Source: Bacteroidaceae bacterium
Lineage (GTDB): Bacteria; Bacteroidota; Bacteroidia; Bacteroidales; Bacteroidaceae
Direction: 5' to 3'
Length of the DNA stretch: 64,000 nt
Assembly (NCBI GenBank): GCA_017548165.1
Contig: JAFYMW010000005.1
Location: 1-64,000, forward strand
In this document: positions 27,046-36,312 of the stretch, in pieces
Layout: each line of letters starts with the position of its first letter
Numbering within the stretch: the first letter of the stretch is position 1
Position numbers and translations under genes: made by a program
The notes under the pieces: generated by a model
The model's input: only the letters and a program-made list of their open reading frames with translations
Databases searched by the model: none
Told to the model about the DNA's origin: nothing

Positions 27046-27742
27046 AACCATCCCCCGACCAGCCCAGGGTGTAGACCTGCAGTCTAACTCGAGGAAATGC
27101 TTCGCGCAAAGCACGTATGGCATCACAGAGGGTTGCACCCGTTGTCATTATATCGTCAACAAGCAAGACCACCTTGTCATTCAAGTCAATCTGCCTCTTT
27201 TTCACAGCGAAGATACCATAAGTATTGTTCCAACGTTCATGGGCTCCCTTGTGGGTTTGGGTGGAATTATTCTTTTTACGAACCAATATATCTGTACACA
27301 CTGGCACATGAATCACTTTGGAAACTCCTTTGGCAATCCATTCTGCCTGATTATAACCGCGGCTCAACCGTCGCTTCCATGACAAAGGAATGGGGATGAC
27401 AGCGTCTACACCAACTCCCAAACCCATAGAATACCATATAGGGAAGGTCAGTACTGCAAGCTTGGTCCCCAATTGTGGACATCCTTGATATTTTATGGCG
27501 ATAAATAGTTTGTGATATTCGGAATAAGAATGATAGTACAGGGAACTTCCTGCTGCTTCTACATCGTATTTATCCCACAGCGAACGCAACAAAGGATTGT
27601 CGGTAACACTGGACCATCTTACTGGCACAAGTCGGCATAAGCACACATTGCACAGATCGCGCTCGCTGGATGTCAGCTCCGCACCACACACCACACAGCG
27701 ACGCGGCAGGAAGAGGTCAACCAATGTAAGCCAAAAACTCAT
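27044..27742 (-). CDS. comF: ComF family phosphoribosyltransferase-like protein
   Basis: A 232-residue protein of the ComF/GntX family. Near the N-terminus two C-x-x-C pairs (RRCVVCGAEL and DLCNVCL, about residues 15-36) form a zinc finger. The C-terminal PRTase domain has VIPIPLSWKRRLSRGYNQAE (about 120-140) and the PRPP loop VVLLVDDIMTTGAT (about 195-208). Family members act in DNA uptake or in replication/recombination support; the exact reaction is unknown. It overlaps the PHP gene by 26 bases, indicating a shared transcript. The stop codon sits at the edge of a 7-base repeat array. Confidence 0.9.
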   Translation of the reverse strand: MSFWLTLVDLFLPRRCVVCGAELTSSERDLCNVCLCRLVPVRWSSVTDNPLLRSLWDKYDVEAAGSSLYYHSYSEYHKLFIAIKYQGCPQLGTKLAVLTFPIWYSMGLGVGVDAVIPIPLSWKRRLSRGYNQAEWIAKGVSKVIHVPVCTDILVRKKNNSTQTHKGAHERWNNTYGIFAVKKRQIDLNDKVVLLVDDIMTTGATLCDAIRALREAFPRVRLQVYTLGWSGDG

Positions 27743-28430
27743 CCGGCTGATGATTCATTATCAGTTCTGATGGAAAATTGGACTCCTCAAGCAATTCCCA
27801 CAAATAGGTGTAATCGGCGATGGAGAATGAGGTATGTGCATCACTACCCAGAATAACCGGCACTCCATACTTGCGACTTAATTTAAGAATATCAAGGTTG
27901 TTGGAACGTGCCTGCAACTTGCCCCGCGAGGGTATAAGACTGCTGTTGTTTATCTCCAGAAGGGTCTTGTTTTCACCAGCAGCGATAACAAGAGGTTCGA
28001 AATCCAGTTCCGCAGCGCCATCTCCTGGATGAGAGATAATTTGGACCCACGGATTCCTTATCACATTGAGCAGTCCCTGTGTGTTCTCTTCCTTGGTGCC
28101 TCCATCCCAGCAAAGGGGATGGACACCAGCTATACGGATGTCGAGGATACGATAATAACTCTCGTCAAGATCCAGAGTGCCATTCTTGTCCAAGATATTC
28201 AATTCTGCACCTAACATCAGCTTAAGACCATACATATCCCTTGGCACTACATGCAAATTACGGAAATATATGGGGTCGCACGTACCTGGAATCCCCGGAG
28301 CATGTTCTGTTATGCCAAGGATTTCCAGTCCGCGGTTAGCAGCTTCGTGCGCCATTTCCTGTATGGTGCTATAGGCATGCCCGGAAACTATGGTGTGCGT
28401 ATGCACATCCAGTTTTGGCTTTATACGCAT
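27717..28430 (-). CDS. PHP-domain phosphoesterase (YcdX-like)
   Basis: A 237-residue PHP protein. Metal ligands are visible in DVHTHTIVSGHAYST (residues 9-23), GITEHAPG (about 39-46), GAELNI (about 73), ISHPGD (about 135) and GSDAH (about 197-201). This set matches the YcdX-type phosphatase branch. It shares single bases of overlap with the gene upstream (28430) and 26 bases with comF downstream. Substrate unknown. Confidence 0.9.
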   Translation of the reverse strand: MRIKPKLDVHTHTIVSGHAYSTIQEMAHEAANRGLEILGITEHAPGIPGTCDPIYFRNLHVVPRDMYGLKLMLGAELNILDKNGTLDLDESYYRILDIRIAGVHPLCWDGGTKEENTQGLLNVIRNPWVQIISHPGDGAAELDFEPLVIAAGENKTLLEINNSSLIPSRGKLQARSNNLDILKLSRKYGVPVILGSDAHTSFSIADYTYLWELLEESNFPSELIMNHQPDEFLAYIG

Positions 28431-28903
28431 TATGCTTCTGCCTGTGGTGTTGAGGGATTGGGCACATTGCGCTGAAAACGCAAAGGTTCGCGCATAAACT
28501 GCTGTGGGTTGACCATGGGCAGGAGTGCACGAGGGAAACCAGCATCATCGGTACGTACAGCCAAAATGCCACGCGCTGCTCCAATGGTGACATCGGTAAG
28601 ATGGTGTACCAATCCTACAGGAATAATCCACTGATCACCATTGAGGTCGTACATTGAAGACCAAGATTCGCGAGAGAACTCGAAAACACCCTCAACAGAC
28701 AACATAAGTTGTGTGATGTCGTTCTTCTTGTATTCGATATTCAAGAGACAACGAACAAGGCGATTCTGTGTATCGCTGCTGAAATTAATCTGGTTACCTA
28801 CCTGCAACTCGCCCTCGGGCCACTCGTTGCACAATGAAACGAACTGTACCTGACGTACATCGTTCAATTTAAACTGAATTTGTATTTGCTGTTGTTTGCT
28901 CAT
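28430..28903 (-). CDS. hypothetical protein, possibly SecB-like
   Basis: A 157-residue protein. I start it at the ATG at 28903, which has an AAGG a few bases upstream; an in-frame ATG at 28957 adds 18 residues of poor character and sits in the promoter region. The order of strands and the IGAARGILAVRT...LPMVNPQQF end resemble the SecB-fold proteins common in Bacteroidales, but similarity is weak and by eye. Its stop overlaps the PHP gene start, so it leads a three-gene operon with the PHP gene and comF. Confidence 0.6.
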   Translation of the reverse strand: MSKQQQIQIQFKLNDVRQVQFVSLCNEWPEGELQVGNQINFSSDTQNRLVRCLLNIEYKKNDITQLMLSVEGVFEFSRESWSSMYDLNGDQWIIPVGLVHHLTDVTIGAARGILAVRTDDAGFPRALLPMVNPQQFMREPLRFQRNVPNPSTPQAEA

Positions 28904-29007
28904 ATACCTTATATTATATTTATAGTGTTGCGACACAAAGTTACAAATTTTATTCATAATACTTTGACAAAAGGTAACACATTGACACTTTTCTGCAAAA
29001 ATAATTG

Positions 29008-29015
29008 TACTTTTG
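29008..29015 (+). promoter_or_regulatory. -7 element of the BRCT gene
   Basis: TACTTTTG fits TAnnTTTG 25 bases before the start codon. The best TTG upstream is 23 bases away, so the -33 is uncertain. Confidence 0.55.
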
Positions 29016-29040
29016 CACAGACAGCCAACTTAAAGTACAG

Positions 29041-29790
29041 ATGAAAGTAGAACAGCTATCTTTTTTTGACGACCTGGAGATGACACCAGCGCTACAATGT
29101 CCACTGATAGGACGCAAGGTGGTTGTCACCGGTTCCTTCGACCAAAGCAGGCAGGTTTTGCGTAGCACATTGATGCGACTTGGTGCCAGTGAGGTGCGCT
29201 ATGACAAGCTACAGCGCAACACACATTATCTATTGGTTGGAGAAACACCTGACCAAGAGGTCATCAATTACTGGAGATTATATGTGCATGACGGTTACAA
29301 CATATGCAGGATAGATGCTGAGGATCTGCGCAGGATACAAAATGGAGACTATGCCCCATACCAAACTGCAGAGGAGATAACAAAGCAACTGCACCTGACA
29401 CAAGAGCATGTCTACTGGAAAGCTCCAGAGATAACAACATTGAAAAATACAAGGGCAGTTTCGCCAATACATTTAGGTAGCGACAATACCTTATATAATA
29501 AAGAGATATTTGTAGACATTTCCATAATAGACGAAATGCCAGACATAGCACAAGGACTGGGATGCTTGGGAGCATATGCCAATATAGAGATGGCAGACGA
29601 CACGGACTACATCCTTATACCCAAGTCTATACCACAAACGGTATGCAAGGCTGTGGAGGAGTATTACAACAATAGCCGCGCAACGATATTCAACACTCCA
29701 TTTATCATACTTGAGGACTTGTTAGAATTTCTAAATAGACGCCTCAAAGAATTCCCCGATGAGGTACTGGGGGACTATGTAATGCGATAG
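29041..29790 (+). CDS. tandem BRCT-like protein with clamp-binding motif
   Basis: A 249-residue protein. I use the ATG at 29041; an upstream TTG at 29005 overlaps the -7 element. Residues 5-9, QLSFF, resemble the beta-clamp binding pentapeptide QL(S/D)LF. Residues about 20-100 look like a BRCT domain (LIGRKVVVTGSF, then THYLLVGE), and residues about 148-240 look like a second one (YNKEIFVDISI, TDYILIPKS, then a Phe/Leu-rich helix). No nuclease or ligase domain is present. BRCT pairs bind phosphopeptides or DNA ends in repair proteins. I infer a replication-repair adaptor. Divergent from the SecB-like gene. Confidence 0.65.
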   Translation: MKVEQLSFFDDLEMTPALQCPLIGRKVVVTGSFDQSRQVLRSTLMRLGASEVRYDKLQRNTHYLLVGETPDQEVINYWRLYVHDGYNICRIDAEDLRRIQNGDYAPYQTAEEITKQLHLTQEHVYWKAPEITTLKNTRAVSPIHLGSDNTLYNKEIFVDISIIDEMPDIAQGLGCLGAYANIEMADDTDYILIPKSIPQTVCKAVEEYYNNSRATIFNTPFIILEDLLEFLNRRLKEFPDEVLGDYVMR

Positions 29791-29811
29791 GAAACGATGA
29801 GCGAGTAGATA

Positions 29812-29937
29812 TTAACATTGAGCGATGAGCATTGAGCGTTGAGCGATTAACGAATATAAATGAAAAACAGGCTACAACTTCGCTCACCACTTACCACTCA
29901 CCGTTCTATTGTTTTCAGCTTTCAGTTTTCCGTTCGT
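29812..29937. repeat. 7-base repeat arrays
   Basis: Six perfect in-phase units TTAACAT, TGAGCGA, TGAGCAT, TGAGCGT, TGAGCGA, TTAACGA (29812-29853) are followed by a second set, GCTCACC, ACTTACC, ACTCACC (29882-29902), and a third, AGCTTTC, AGTTTTC, CGTTCGT (29917-29937). This is the clearest array in the window and fills most of the gap between the BRCT gene and ispF. Confidence 0.85.
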
Positions 29938-29990
29938 TCATCCACCAGCACCCATTGCTGAAGTAAAACAATATAATAACATATACAATC

Positions 29991-30470
29991 ATGAAAATTA
30001 GAGTAGGATTTGGATTTGATGTTCATCAGTTGGTAGAAGGTCGTGACCTTTGGTTAGGGGGCATCAAGCTGGAACACACAAAAGGTTTGCTCGGACACAG
30101 CGATGCGGATGTATTGATTCATGCTATCTGCGATGCACTGTTGGGAGCTGCCAATATGCGCGATATCGGTTATCATTTTCCCGACACTGGATCAGAGTTC
30201 AAGAATATAGATAGTAAAATCCTGCTACGTCGCACTGTAGAGATTATTGCCTCCAAAGGTTATAGCGTGGGTAATATTGACGCAACAATTTGTGCCGAAC
30301 GCCCAAAACTTAAGATGCACATCCCCGATATGCAACAATGTCTAGCAGATTGCATGGATATCGATGCCGATGATGTAAGCATCAAAGCGACTACAACGGA
30401 GAAATTGGGTTTCACTGGCAGGGAGGAAGGTATTTCTGCCTACGCCACTGTACTAATAGAGGCGAAGTAA
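29991..30470 (+). CDS. ispF: 2-C-methyl-D-erythritol 2,4-cyclodiphosphate synthase
   Basis: A 159-residue enzyme of the MEP isoprenoid pathway that converts CDP-ME 2-phosphate to MEcPP with release of CMP. The zinc ligands Asp10 and His12 lie in GFGFDVHQL; LLGHSDADVLIHAICDALLGAA supplies the next His; the TTEKLGFTGREEGI block near the C-terminus is typical. The length matches the family. It stands alone; no other MEP gene is in the window. Confidence 0.97.
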   Translation: MKIRVGFGFDVHQLVEGRDLWLGGIKLEHTKGLLGHSDADVLIHAICDALLGAANMRDIGYHFPDTGSEFKNIDSKILLRRTVEIIASKGYSVGNIDATICAERPKLKMHIPDMQQCLADCMDIDADDVSIKATTTEKLGFTGREEGISAYATVLIEAK

Positions 30471-30586
30471 ACTGAGGCAGTTAGCTATAGCATACATGTT
30501 TTATAACACAAATAAACATATTTACCACCTTAAATTGACATAAATCAAGAAAACACATTTTTTTGTACAAAAGTTACGCTCAACTA

Positions 30587-30616
30587 TTGCAGGATTGCAA
30601 AAAAGCCGTACCTTTG
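30587..30616 (+). promoter_or_regulatory. consensus promoter without an annotated gene
   Basis: TTG (30587-30589), exactly 19 bases, then TACCTTTG (30609-30616). The only downstream element before a terminator is the short transcript described next. Confidence 0.8.
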
Positions 30617-30622
30617 CATCGT

Positions 30623-30688
30623 GTTTTTCATGGTATTAGATTTAAGGTTAACAAAAGATTGGTTGTCGTGAGACAACCTTCTTTTTTT
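30623..30688 (+). ncRNA. candidate small RNA or 13-codon message
   Basis: A promoter ends at 30616 and an intrinsic terminator follows: GGTTGTC (30661-30667) pairs with GACAACC (30672-30678) across a GTGA loop, then a T-rich run (30679-30687). The predicted transcript is about 65 bases. It contains an open frame from ATG 30630 to TGA 30669-30671 encoding MVLDLRLTKDWLS, whose stop falls in the hairpin. It is not upstream of a same-strand gene, as nhaA runs the other way. Either an sRNA or a tiny peptide gene; I cannot tell which. Confidence 0.5.
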
Positions 30689-30742
30689 ATACCTTGACAA
30701 CAACCATTTTATCACACATCCACTACTTTTCAACAATATTTT

Positions 30743-30792
30743 TGGGTGCACTCTAGGTTTTGGTAGTTGACCATATACCCAAAGTGCACCCA
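30743..30792. repeat. 10-bp inverted repeat
   Basis: TGGGTGCACT (30743-30752) and AGTGCACCCA (30783-30792) are perfect inverted copies, each containing the palindrome GTGCAC, 30 bases apart. They lie just past the nhaA stop and could act as its terminator or as a protein site. Confidence 0.5.
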
Positions 30793-30819
30793 ACATATGT
30801 AGAGATGATGAAAGCAGAC

Positions 30820-32202
30820 CTACTTTCTTGGCAATACCTTATTTAATAATATCGAGCCCAAGACTGCGCTGACAATGGAGCCACATAGAATTCCCAACTT
30901 GGCATCGTTGAGCAAAGACTGCATTTGAGTGGGTTCATATCCTGGCAAATCCATAGGATATGACAATGTAGCCAAAAACGTACTAACCGTGAAACCAATG
31001 CCACACAACAAGGCAATACCAGAGAGTGATGACCAGTTACTGCCAGTAGGCATCTGAACCAGTCTAGTTTTAATACCCAACCAACATGCCAACATAACAC
31101 CACAGAATTTACCAACAACCAAACCAAGGAAAACACCCAAAGCTGCTCCTTGGAAAAGATTGCCAACACTCATACCATCAAAACACACACCGGCATTGGC
31201 AAAGGCAAACAGTGGTATGATAAACAAGCTTATGGGGTTGCGCAAGACATCCTCGGTGTCCTGAAGGGTGGAGATAAGATGATCTGAAGCCGACTCTATG
31301 GAACGGAGGTTTTGAATATCCTCGCGTGAAAGCATATGCGGTGTGTGCTTGTGATGTACTGTCACCTCATAATGTGGGAACTTGTCTATCTGTGTGCGAA
31401 TACGCTCTATATAATACTTGGTACCATGGCTCAATCTTGCTGGGATACAAAAAGCCAAAACCACACCGGCTATGGTGGAATGTATGCCACTTTGGAACAT
31501 GCACCACCACATAACCAAACCAACCATGAAATAGATCATCTTGCTTCGCACATTGCGATATGCCTCGGCAGCACAAATGATGACACACAACAAGACTCCT
31601 GCCAAATGTGGAAGAGAGATATGGTCGGTATATTTTATAGCTATAACAAAGATGCCACCCAAATCATCGGCAACAGCCAAAGCAGCGAGAAAAACTTTTA
31701 ATCCCAAAGGGACTCTGCGAGAGAACATCGAAAGAACACCAAGCGAAAAGGCGATATCTGTGGCCATGGGGATGGGCATACCTCTACCCACGAGGGCGAA
31801 ATCCGTGCCCCCTGAAGTAAAATATGTCGACAAACCAAAAATAACAGTGGGCACCACCATACCGCCTATTGCTGCTATGACAGGTAGCAAGGCCTTGCGA
31901 TATGAAGAAAGTTCACCACCACAGAAAATCTCTCGTTTCAATTCCAGGCCAACAGAGAGAAAGAATATGGCCATAAGGAAATCGTTGACGAAACCGCCAA
32001 TAGTCAATGACTTGCCATTGTGCATCAACAAATCCACTCCACCTACAATCAGCTGAAGCGGTTCCTGCCAAAACTCTTGATACCATTGCTTAGTGAATGG
32101 AAGATTAGCAACAACAAGAGCGGCAATAGTTGCCAAAATCAGGAAGATGCCGCCCTCGGCATACTTCCTGATTGTAGACATAAACGTATAATTATGTTTC
32201 AT
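30820..32202 (-). CDS. nhaA: Na+/H+ antiporter
   Basis: A 460-residue inner-membrane antiporter that exchanges internal Na+ for external H+. I start it at the ATG at 32202; an in-frame GTG at 32217 adds five residues. About twelve membrane segments are visible. VADDLGGIFVIAI holds the two essential Asp residues of the ion site, and the GGMVVPTVIFG and TDIAFSLGVL blocks are typical. A cytosolic loop of about 65 residues around 270-330 (YEVTVHHKHTPHML) is larger than in Escherichia coli, as in other Bacteroidetes. Monocistronic by context. Confidence 0.95.
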   Translation of the reverse strand: MKHNYTFMSTIRKYAEGGIFLILATIAALVVANLPFTKQWYQEFWQEPLQLIVGGVDLLMHNGKSLTIGGFVNDFLMAIFFLSVGLELKREIFCGGELSSYRKALLPVIAAIGGMVVPTVIFGLSTYFTSGGTDFALVGRGMPIPMATDIAFSLGVLSMFSRRVPLGLKVFLAALAVADDLGGIFVIAIKYTDHISLPHLAGVLLCVIICAAEAYRNVRSKMIYFMVGLVMWWCMFQSGIHSTIAGVVLAFCIPARLSHGTKYYIERIRTQIDKFPHYEVTVHHKHTPHMLSREDIQNLRSIESASDHLISTLQDTEDVLRNPISLFIIPLFAFANAGVCFDGMSVGNLFQGAALGVFLGLVVGKFCGVMLACWLGIKTRLVQMPTGSNWSSLSGIALLCGIGFTVSTFLATLSYPMDLPGYEPTQMQSLLNDAKLGILCGSIVSAVLGSILLNKVLPRK

Positions 32203-32236
32203 TTCTAAGAGCTTCACTTAATGCGAAGCAACATTA

Positions 32237-33340
32237 CTACTTTAAGCAGTCTGCAATGAATGCCTCCATTTCAGGCTCGTGCTTCTCGATACTAAGCAAC
32301 AGATGCAACTGGTTGTTGGCGCGAACAAAATTGTGGTTGTCGTACTGGCACTTCCAGTATTTGTCGCCACTGAGGTAGTCCCACAAGAAACGTACACACT
32401 GCATATAGGGGAACAGTTTTACAGCATATGGAAGATTCTCTACCTCCACACGTGTCAAGAAGCTGCTGGCACTGGCAAGATAACCCTCGGTGAATGCCTT
32501 GAAGATGTCCACATCGAAGCATACAGCATCCATATCCTGGAAATCCTCTGCCACCTTGTTGGCACCAGTACGCAAGAAGTCGCCATAGTCGGAGAAGATG
32601 AAGTTGGGCATCACGGTATCAAGATCGATAACACATAGCACGTTGTCCTCCTGGTCGAACATCATGTTATTAACCTTGGTGTCGCAGTGGCACACACGCT
32701 TGGGTAAAACGCCCTCGCGACCCATACGCTCGGCCTGGCACATATACTCTGCACGAGCGTCGATCTCCTTAAGCATAGCCTGAACCTCGGGTTCTGCCAC
32801 ACGACCTACAGGATCCTTGGCAATAACTTCACGCAACTGCTGCAAACGGAACTCCATATTGTGGAAGTCCTTGATGGTCTCGCCAAGTTCTACAGGAATA
32901 TCGGCAAGCATAGCCTGGAACTGGCCAAAAGCCTTACCAGCTGCACGTGAGCTCTCGGGATTAACAGCCTGCTTAGTAACTGCATTCTCGATGAAAATCA
33001 TCATACGCCAGTACTGACCGTCAACTACGGCATACAACTTTGTATCGTCGTCCTTGGAAGGCATGAAGGTTAGAACCTTGCGGTCGATATCTGCCTCACC
33101 TGCAGCTTCCAATTTGGTGCGGATATGAGTGGTTACAGCGTAGATGTTGCGCATCACAAGGTCTACGTCGGGGAAGACATTGGTGTTTACACGCTGCAAT
33201 ACATAATTGGGAGCATCTGCCTCGGCTGTTGTTACCAACAAGGTGTCGTTGATAAGACCTGCACCCAAAGGCTTGATGTCAGCTACTGTGCCACGAATGG
33301 CAAAATGAGAAACAATGTTCTTAAGTTCGTTTTGGTCCAT
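32237..33340 (-). CDS. APH-family phosphotransferase (sugar kinase-like)
   Basis: A 367-residue kinase of the aminoglycoside/choline phosphotransferase family. I use the ATG at 33340 rather than one 15 codons upstream, which falls in the leader. The catalytic loop HCDTKVNNMMF (HxD...N, about residues 217-227) and the metal-binding DLDTVMP (about 238) are intact. Relatives in Bacteroidales include N-acetylhexosamine kinases and the so-called mucin desulfatase MdsC, so an amino-sugar substrate is likely, though not shown here. On the minus strand a TATATTTG (33390-33383) lies 43 bases upstream as a -7 element. It ends 35 bases before nhaA. Confidence 0.85.
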   Translation of the reverse strand: MDQNELKNIVSHFAIRGTVADIKPLGAGLINDTLLVTTAEADAPNYVLQRVNTNVFPDVDLVMRNIYAVTTHIRTKLEAAGEADIDRKVLTFMPSKDDDTKLYAVVDGQYWRMMIFIENAVTKQAVNPESSRAAGKAFGQFQAMLADIPVELGETIKDFHNMEFRLQQLREVIAKDPVGRVAEPEVQAMLKEIDARAEYMCQAERMGREGVLPKRVCHCDTKVNNMMFDQEDNVLCVIDLDTVMPNFIFSDYGDFLRTGANKVAEDFQDMDAVCFDVDIFKAFTEGYLASASSFLTRVEVENLPYAVKLFPYMQCVRFLWDYLSGDKYWKCQYDNHNFVRANNQLHLLLSIEKHEPEMEAFIADCLK

Positions 33341-33486
33341 AGTATTGTATTGGTTTAACGTTTGTATACTATTATGCAATCGCAAATATATTAAATTATT
33401 GTGACAAAAGGAAAAAATGCCACGTGCAATTGGCGTTAAGTAGCATAAATCGGTCGGATTAGAACAATCTTAGCTATACGCTTAAC

Positions 33487-36285
33487 TCAATTTAACCTAC
33501 CAGACTGTGGTGTACCGTCCTGTCCCCAACCTTCAACAACAACCTGAAGGATACTTGAAGAGGAGTTGTTATACAGTTTGACATTAGCTTTTCCCGACTT
33601 ATCGAGAACGACCTGTGGATTCCAATACAGAGTGCGACGATAGTCGTGCTCTGGCAAAGCTGCCTTGGAGTAGTCGGGCGAGTAGAATTCATCTGGTATA
33701 GCAAAACCTTTCATTCTCCAACGTCTGTTCTTCAGGTAAGAACGCTTACCACCTGCCTCAAGCAATCGGAGGTCTATAGTTACTGTTGGTAGTTCGTTGC
33801 CACTATACTTGTTGTGGCGATCGTTTCGTGGCGAATAATCGGTATATACCACCACATCACTGAGGTTCCAAAGGCAATTGTAGTATTGCAGTTCCTGGTC
33901 TGAAATATTGTCGATAGAATCTATACGTCCATTAAAACGAGTATAAACCTCGTATCTTCTCTCTGTCTTCATGTCTCCAATATAGGTACGGGCCACATCA
34001 TAGCTAAAACGGTTGTAACCCATAAAATAACCAGGAACAAAGCCAGCATCGCATGTTGCATTAAATGCCTCATAGGCATCTACCACGAATGCAGGTTTCC
34101 ATAGTCCGAATTTCCTGCGTCCGCTACGGCGCGCACCAACAGTAACCTCTTGCATCATACGAACTTGCTCATCTGCATAGTTGTAGAGAGGGTAGTCCTG
34201 AGGCATTGGTGCCACATGGGTTTGGTAATAGTCGTATGGTATAGGAAAACGAGGATAGAATGGATCAAGTTTGAGATAAAATTCAGGGAAATCGGTATCA
34301 TCTCTCTTGGTTCTGCCTGACTGTACCCAGACAGGAGCTTCTCCCTTCTTCCACTTGGTGGAATCGCTGGCTCCAGCAAAGAAAAAGAATTCGTTGTAGT
34401 ACCTTGGGAACTTGAAGGAGAACGTTCCCTGACTGACAGAATTGCCAAGCACACCCTCGGTACCAGGCTGTGTAAACTCAACATGCAACACCACTGGACG
34501 TTTCAGTTTCTTCTCCTTTTTGGTGAACCTTCCTCTGGCATCATCATTGGCATTGGGATTCTCGGCAAGTTGATCGGAAGGAGAAATAGTTTCGGCATTC
34601 TCAGAACCCGATGACTGGTTCTCTGAGTTGCGTTGATTTTCCGTTTCTGTTCCCTCATTATTAGAGGATTCGGCAGTCTTTCCGTCAGCCCACTCTTCGG
34701 AAGCCTGAACAAACTCTGCCAACTTGCGCTGTGCCACATTGTCCGTCTGTTCATAGCTATAATTATTAATCTGCCCATTCCAATAAGGGAAACGCTCCTC
34801 GGGCATATGCGCTATCTCGAACTCGCCTGTTACAGCCATCTGACGCCATGAGTATTTGCGCCATCCCTGAACCATCATCAGCAAATCAAGGGCTTGGCGA
34901 CGTTCGGGAGTATCCTCTTGGAAAAACCACTGGGGTTGTGGCACGAAACCACGTATCTGACTAGCAAGAAGCGTTTCGGTGAGCATAGAACCTGTATCGT
35001 AAACATATTCGCTCTTGGAAGCATCCCTGACAGAAACCGACAAACTGGCCCCTGGTATACCTTGTAAGTCAACAGAAATAGGTTCGTAGGCAGCATAGTG
35101 TTTCTCCTTTACACCATTGATGGCAACATTCTCGACCTGAAAATCATTGGGGAGGTAGAAGCACAGACGATCGGCATATACCCTACCCTCTGGATTGAAT
35201 ACAGTAATCTGATATACACCTGCAGTTTCTACGGACAAATGTATTGATGGACGATCCAGCAACAAAGCATGCTTGAGAACACCATTGTGCATCACTGTCA
35301 TACCCAGAGTTTCTTGTTTTGCTACACCTGCTGCCACGTATGATACATCTATACCGCTATGATCTGTATTGACACACAACACCACACCATCCTGGACAGG
35401 CTCGGGCAATGTTGTCTTTGATGTTCTGACATTTGCAGGATTGTTCTTTCCTGTTGGAGTGAAGAAAGCCTTTAATTTTTCCCCTTCTATAGGCATTACA
35501 TTGAAAACACCACGACCACGATTTACCGTAACAGAAGTAATGGTATCGCCATTGGACATGGCAATGGAAAGCTGTCCATCAAGGGCCAAACCCGACTCAT
35601 TTCTTACCTCCCATGCAACCCTCTGGTTCAATCCCGCTACAAGACTACCGCCTTCCGGAAAGAACTGAACAATGGTTTCTGGATTATCGGCAGGATTCTT
35701 ATAATATGTTGCCAAAGGACGCAAAGTCATATCGGAAGAATAATTTCCTGGCGTTGTCGGTTTGTTGTAAACCGGGAATACACGTGAATACAATTTCTCA
35801 TAATCTCGATAATAGTCCTTAGCCATTTCTTTGTTGAAGAAATACTTCTCTGACCATTTGCTATGAGGCTGCTCTGTAACTCCCCAGTTCAACTGCCAAC
35901 GGGTATAAGCTCGCAGTTCGTAATAACCTGCATAAAGCAATGTATCGGATAGAGAAAAGGTACCATGTGCCTCGCCTTTATCCAACGGGAGCATCTGACG
36001 TTCCACCAAATAGCCATCGTTATTGAGCAATTCACAATACAGAATACCGCTGATATTCGTAGGTTTGCCATCATCGCCCCTCTTGACATATGCCTTATAG
36101 AAAATAGTATCGCCAAGATAGTAACTGGTATTATCCAAGTGGATGAATACCTGTTCTTGTGGCAACTTTGTTCCGAAATTTCCTAATCTCTCCACCATAC
36201 TCTCCATACTGTTCTGTGCATATACATGCAGATAGGAGAATATTGCCACGAGACATATTAACGAACGATATATGGTCCTTTTCAT
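33487..36285 (-). CDS. large exported MG2-domain protein
   Basis: A 932-residue protein with a Sec signal peptide (to about residue 23, VYA). Residues about 42-135 match an alpha-2-macroglobulin MG2-type domain (EQVFIHLDNTSYYLGDTIFYKAYV). Several further beta-domains follow. A low-complexity Asn/Glu/Ser stretch with basic end lies at about 540-600. A short EVTVGARR segment near 725 resembles the start of a TonB plug-like domain. The C-terminal segment includes RRTLYWNPQV. No thioester motif is seen. This matches large Bacteroidales MG2 proteins of unknown role. It is 27 bases downstream of the TPR gene and in its operon. Confidence 0.8.
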   Translation of the reverse strand: MKRTIYRSLICLVAIFSYLHVYAQNSMESMVERLGNFGTKLPQEQVFIHLDNTSYYLGDTIFYKAYVKRGDDGKPTNISGILYCELLNNDGYLVERQMLPLDKGEAHGTFSLSDTLLYAGYYELRAYTRWQLNWGVTEQPHSKWSEKYFFNKEMAKDYYRDYEKLYSRVFPVYNKPTTPGNYSSDMTLRPLATYYKNPADNPETIVQFFPEGGSLVAGLNQRVAWEVRNESGLALDGQLSIAMSNGDTITSVTVNRGRGVFNVMPIEGEKLKAFFTPTGKNNPANVRTSKTTLPEPVQDGVVLCVNTDHSGIDVSYVAAGVAKQETLGMTVMHNGVLKHALLLDRPSIHLSVETAGVYQITVFNPEGRVYADRLCFYLPNDFQVENVAINGVKEKHYAAYEPISVDLQGIPGASLSVSVRDASKSEYVYDTGSMLTETLLASQIRGFVPQPQWFFQEDTPERRQALDLLMMVQGWRKYSWRQMAVTGEFEIAHMPEERFPYWNGQINNYSYEQTDNVAQRKLAEFVQASEEWADGKTAESSNNEGTETENQRNSENQSSGSENAETISPSDQLAENPNANDDARGRFTKKEKKLKRPVVLHVEFTQPGTEGVLGNSVSQGTFSFKFPRYYNEFFFFAGASDSTKWKKGEAPVWVQSGRTKRDDTDFPEFYLKLDPFYPRFPIPYDYYQTHVAPMPQDYPLYNYADEQVRMMQEVTVGARRSGRRKFGLWKPAFVVDAYEAFNATCDAGFVPGYFMGYNRFSYDVARTYIGDMKTERRYEVYTRFNGRIDSIDNISDQELQYYNCLWNLSDVVVYTDYSPRNDRHNKYSGNELPTVTIDLRLLEAGGKRSYLKNRRWRMKGFAIPDEFYSPDYSKAALPEHDYRRTLYWNPQVVLDKSGKANVKLYNNSSSSILQVVVEGWGQDGTPQSGRLN

Positions 36286-36312
36286 CTATATCCTATTATA
36301 TTTATGGTTTGA

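Noticed and set aside
29005..29040. Upstream TTG start of the BRCT gene
   Set aside because: It precedes and overlaps the -7 element at 29008-29015.
29812..29937. Repeat cluster considered as a CRISPR array
   Set aside because: Units are 7 bases with no spacers and no cas genes are nearby.
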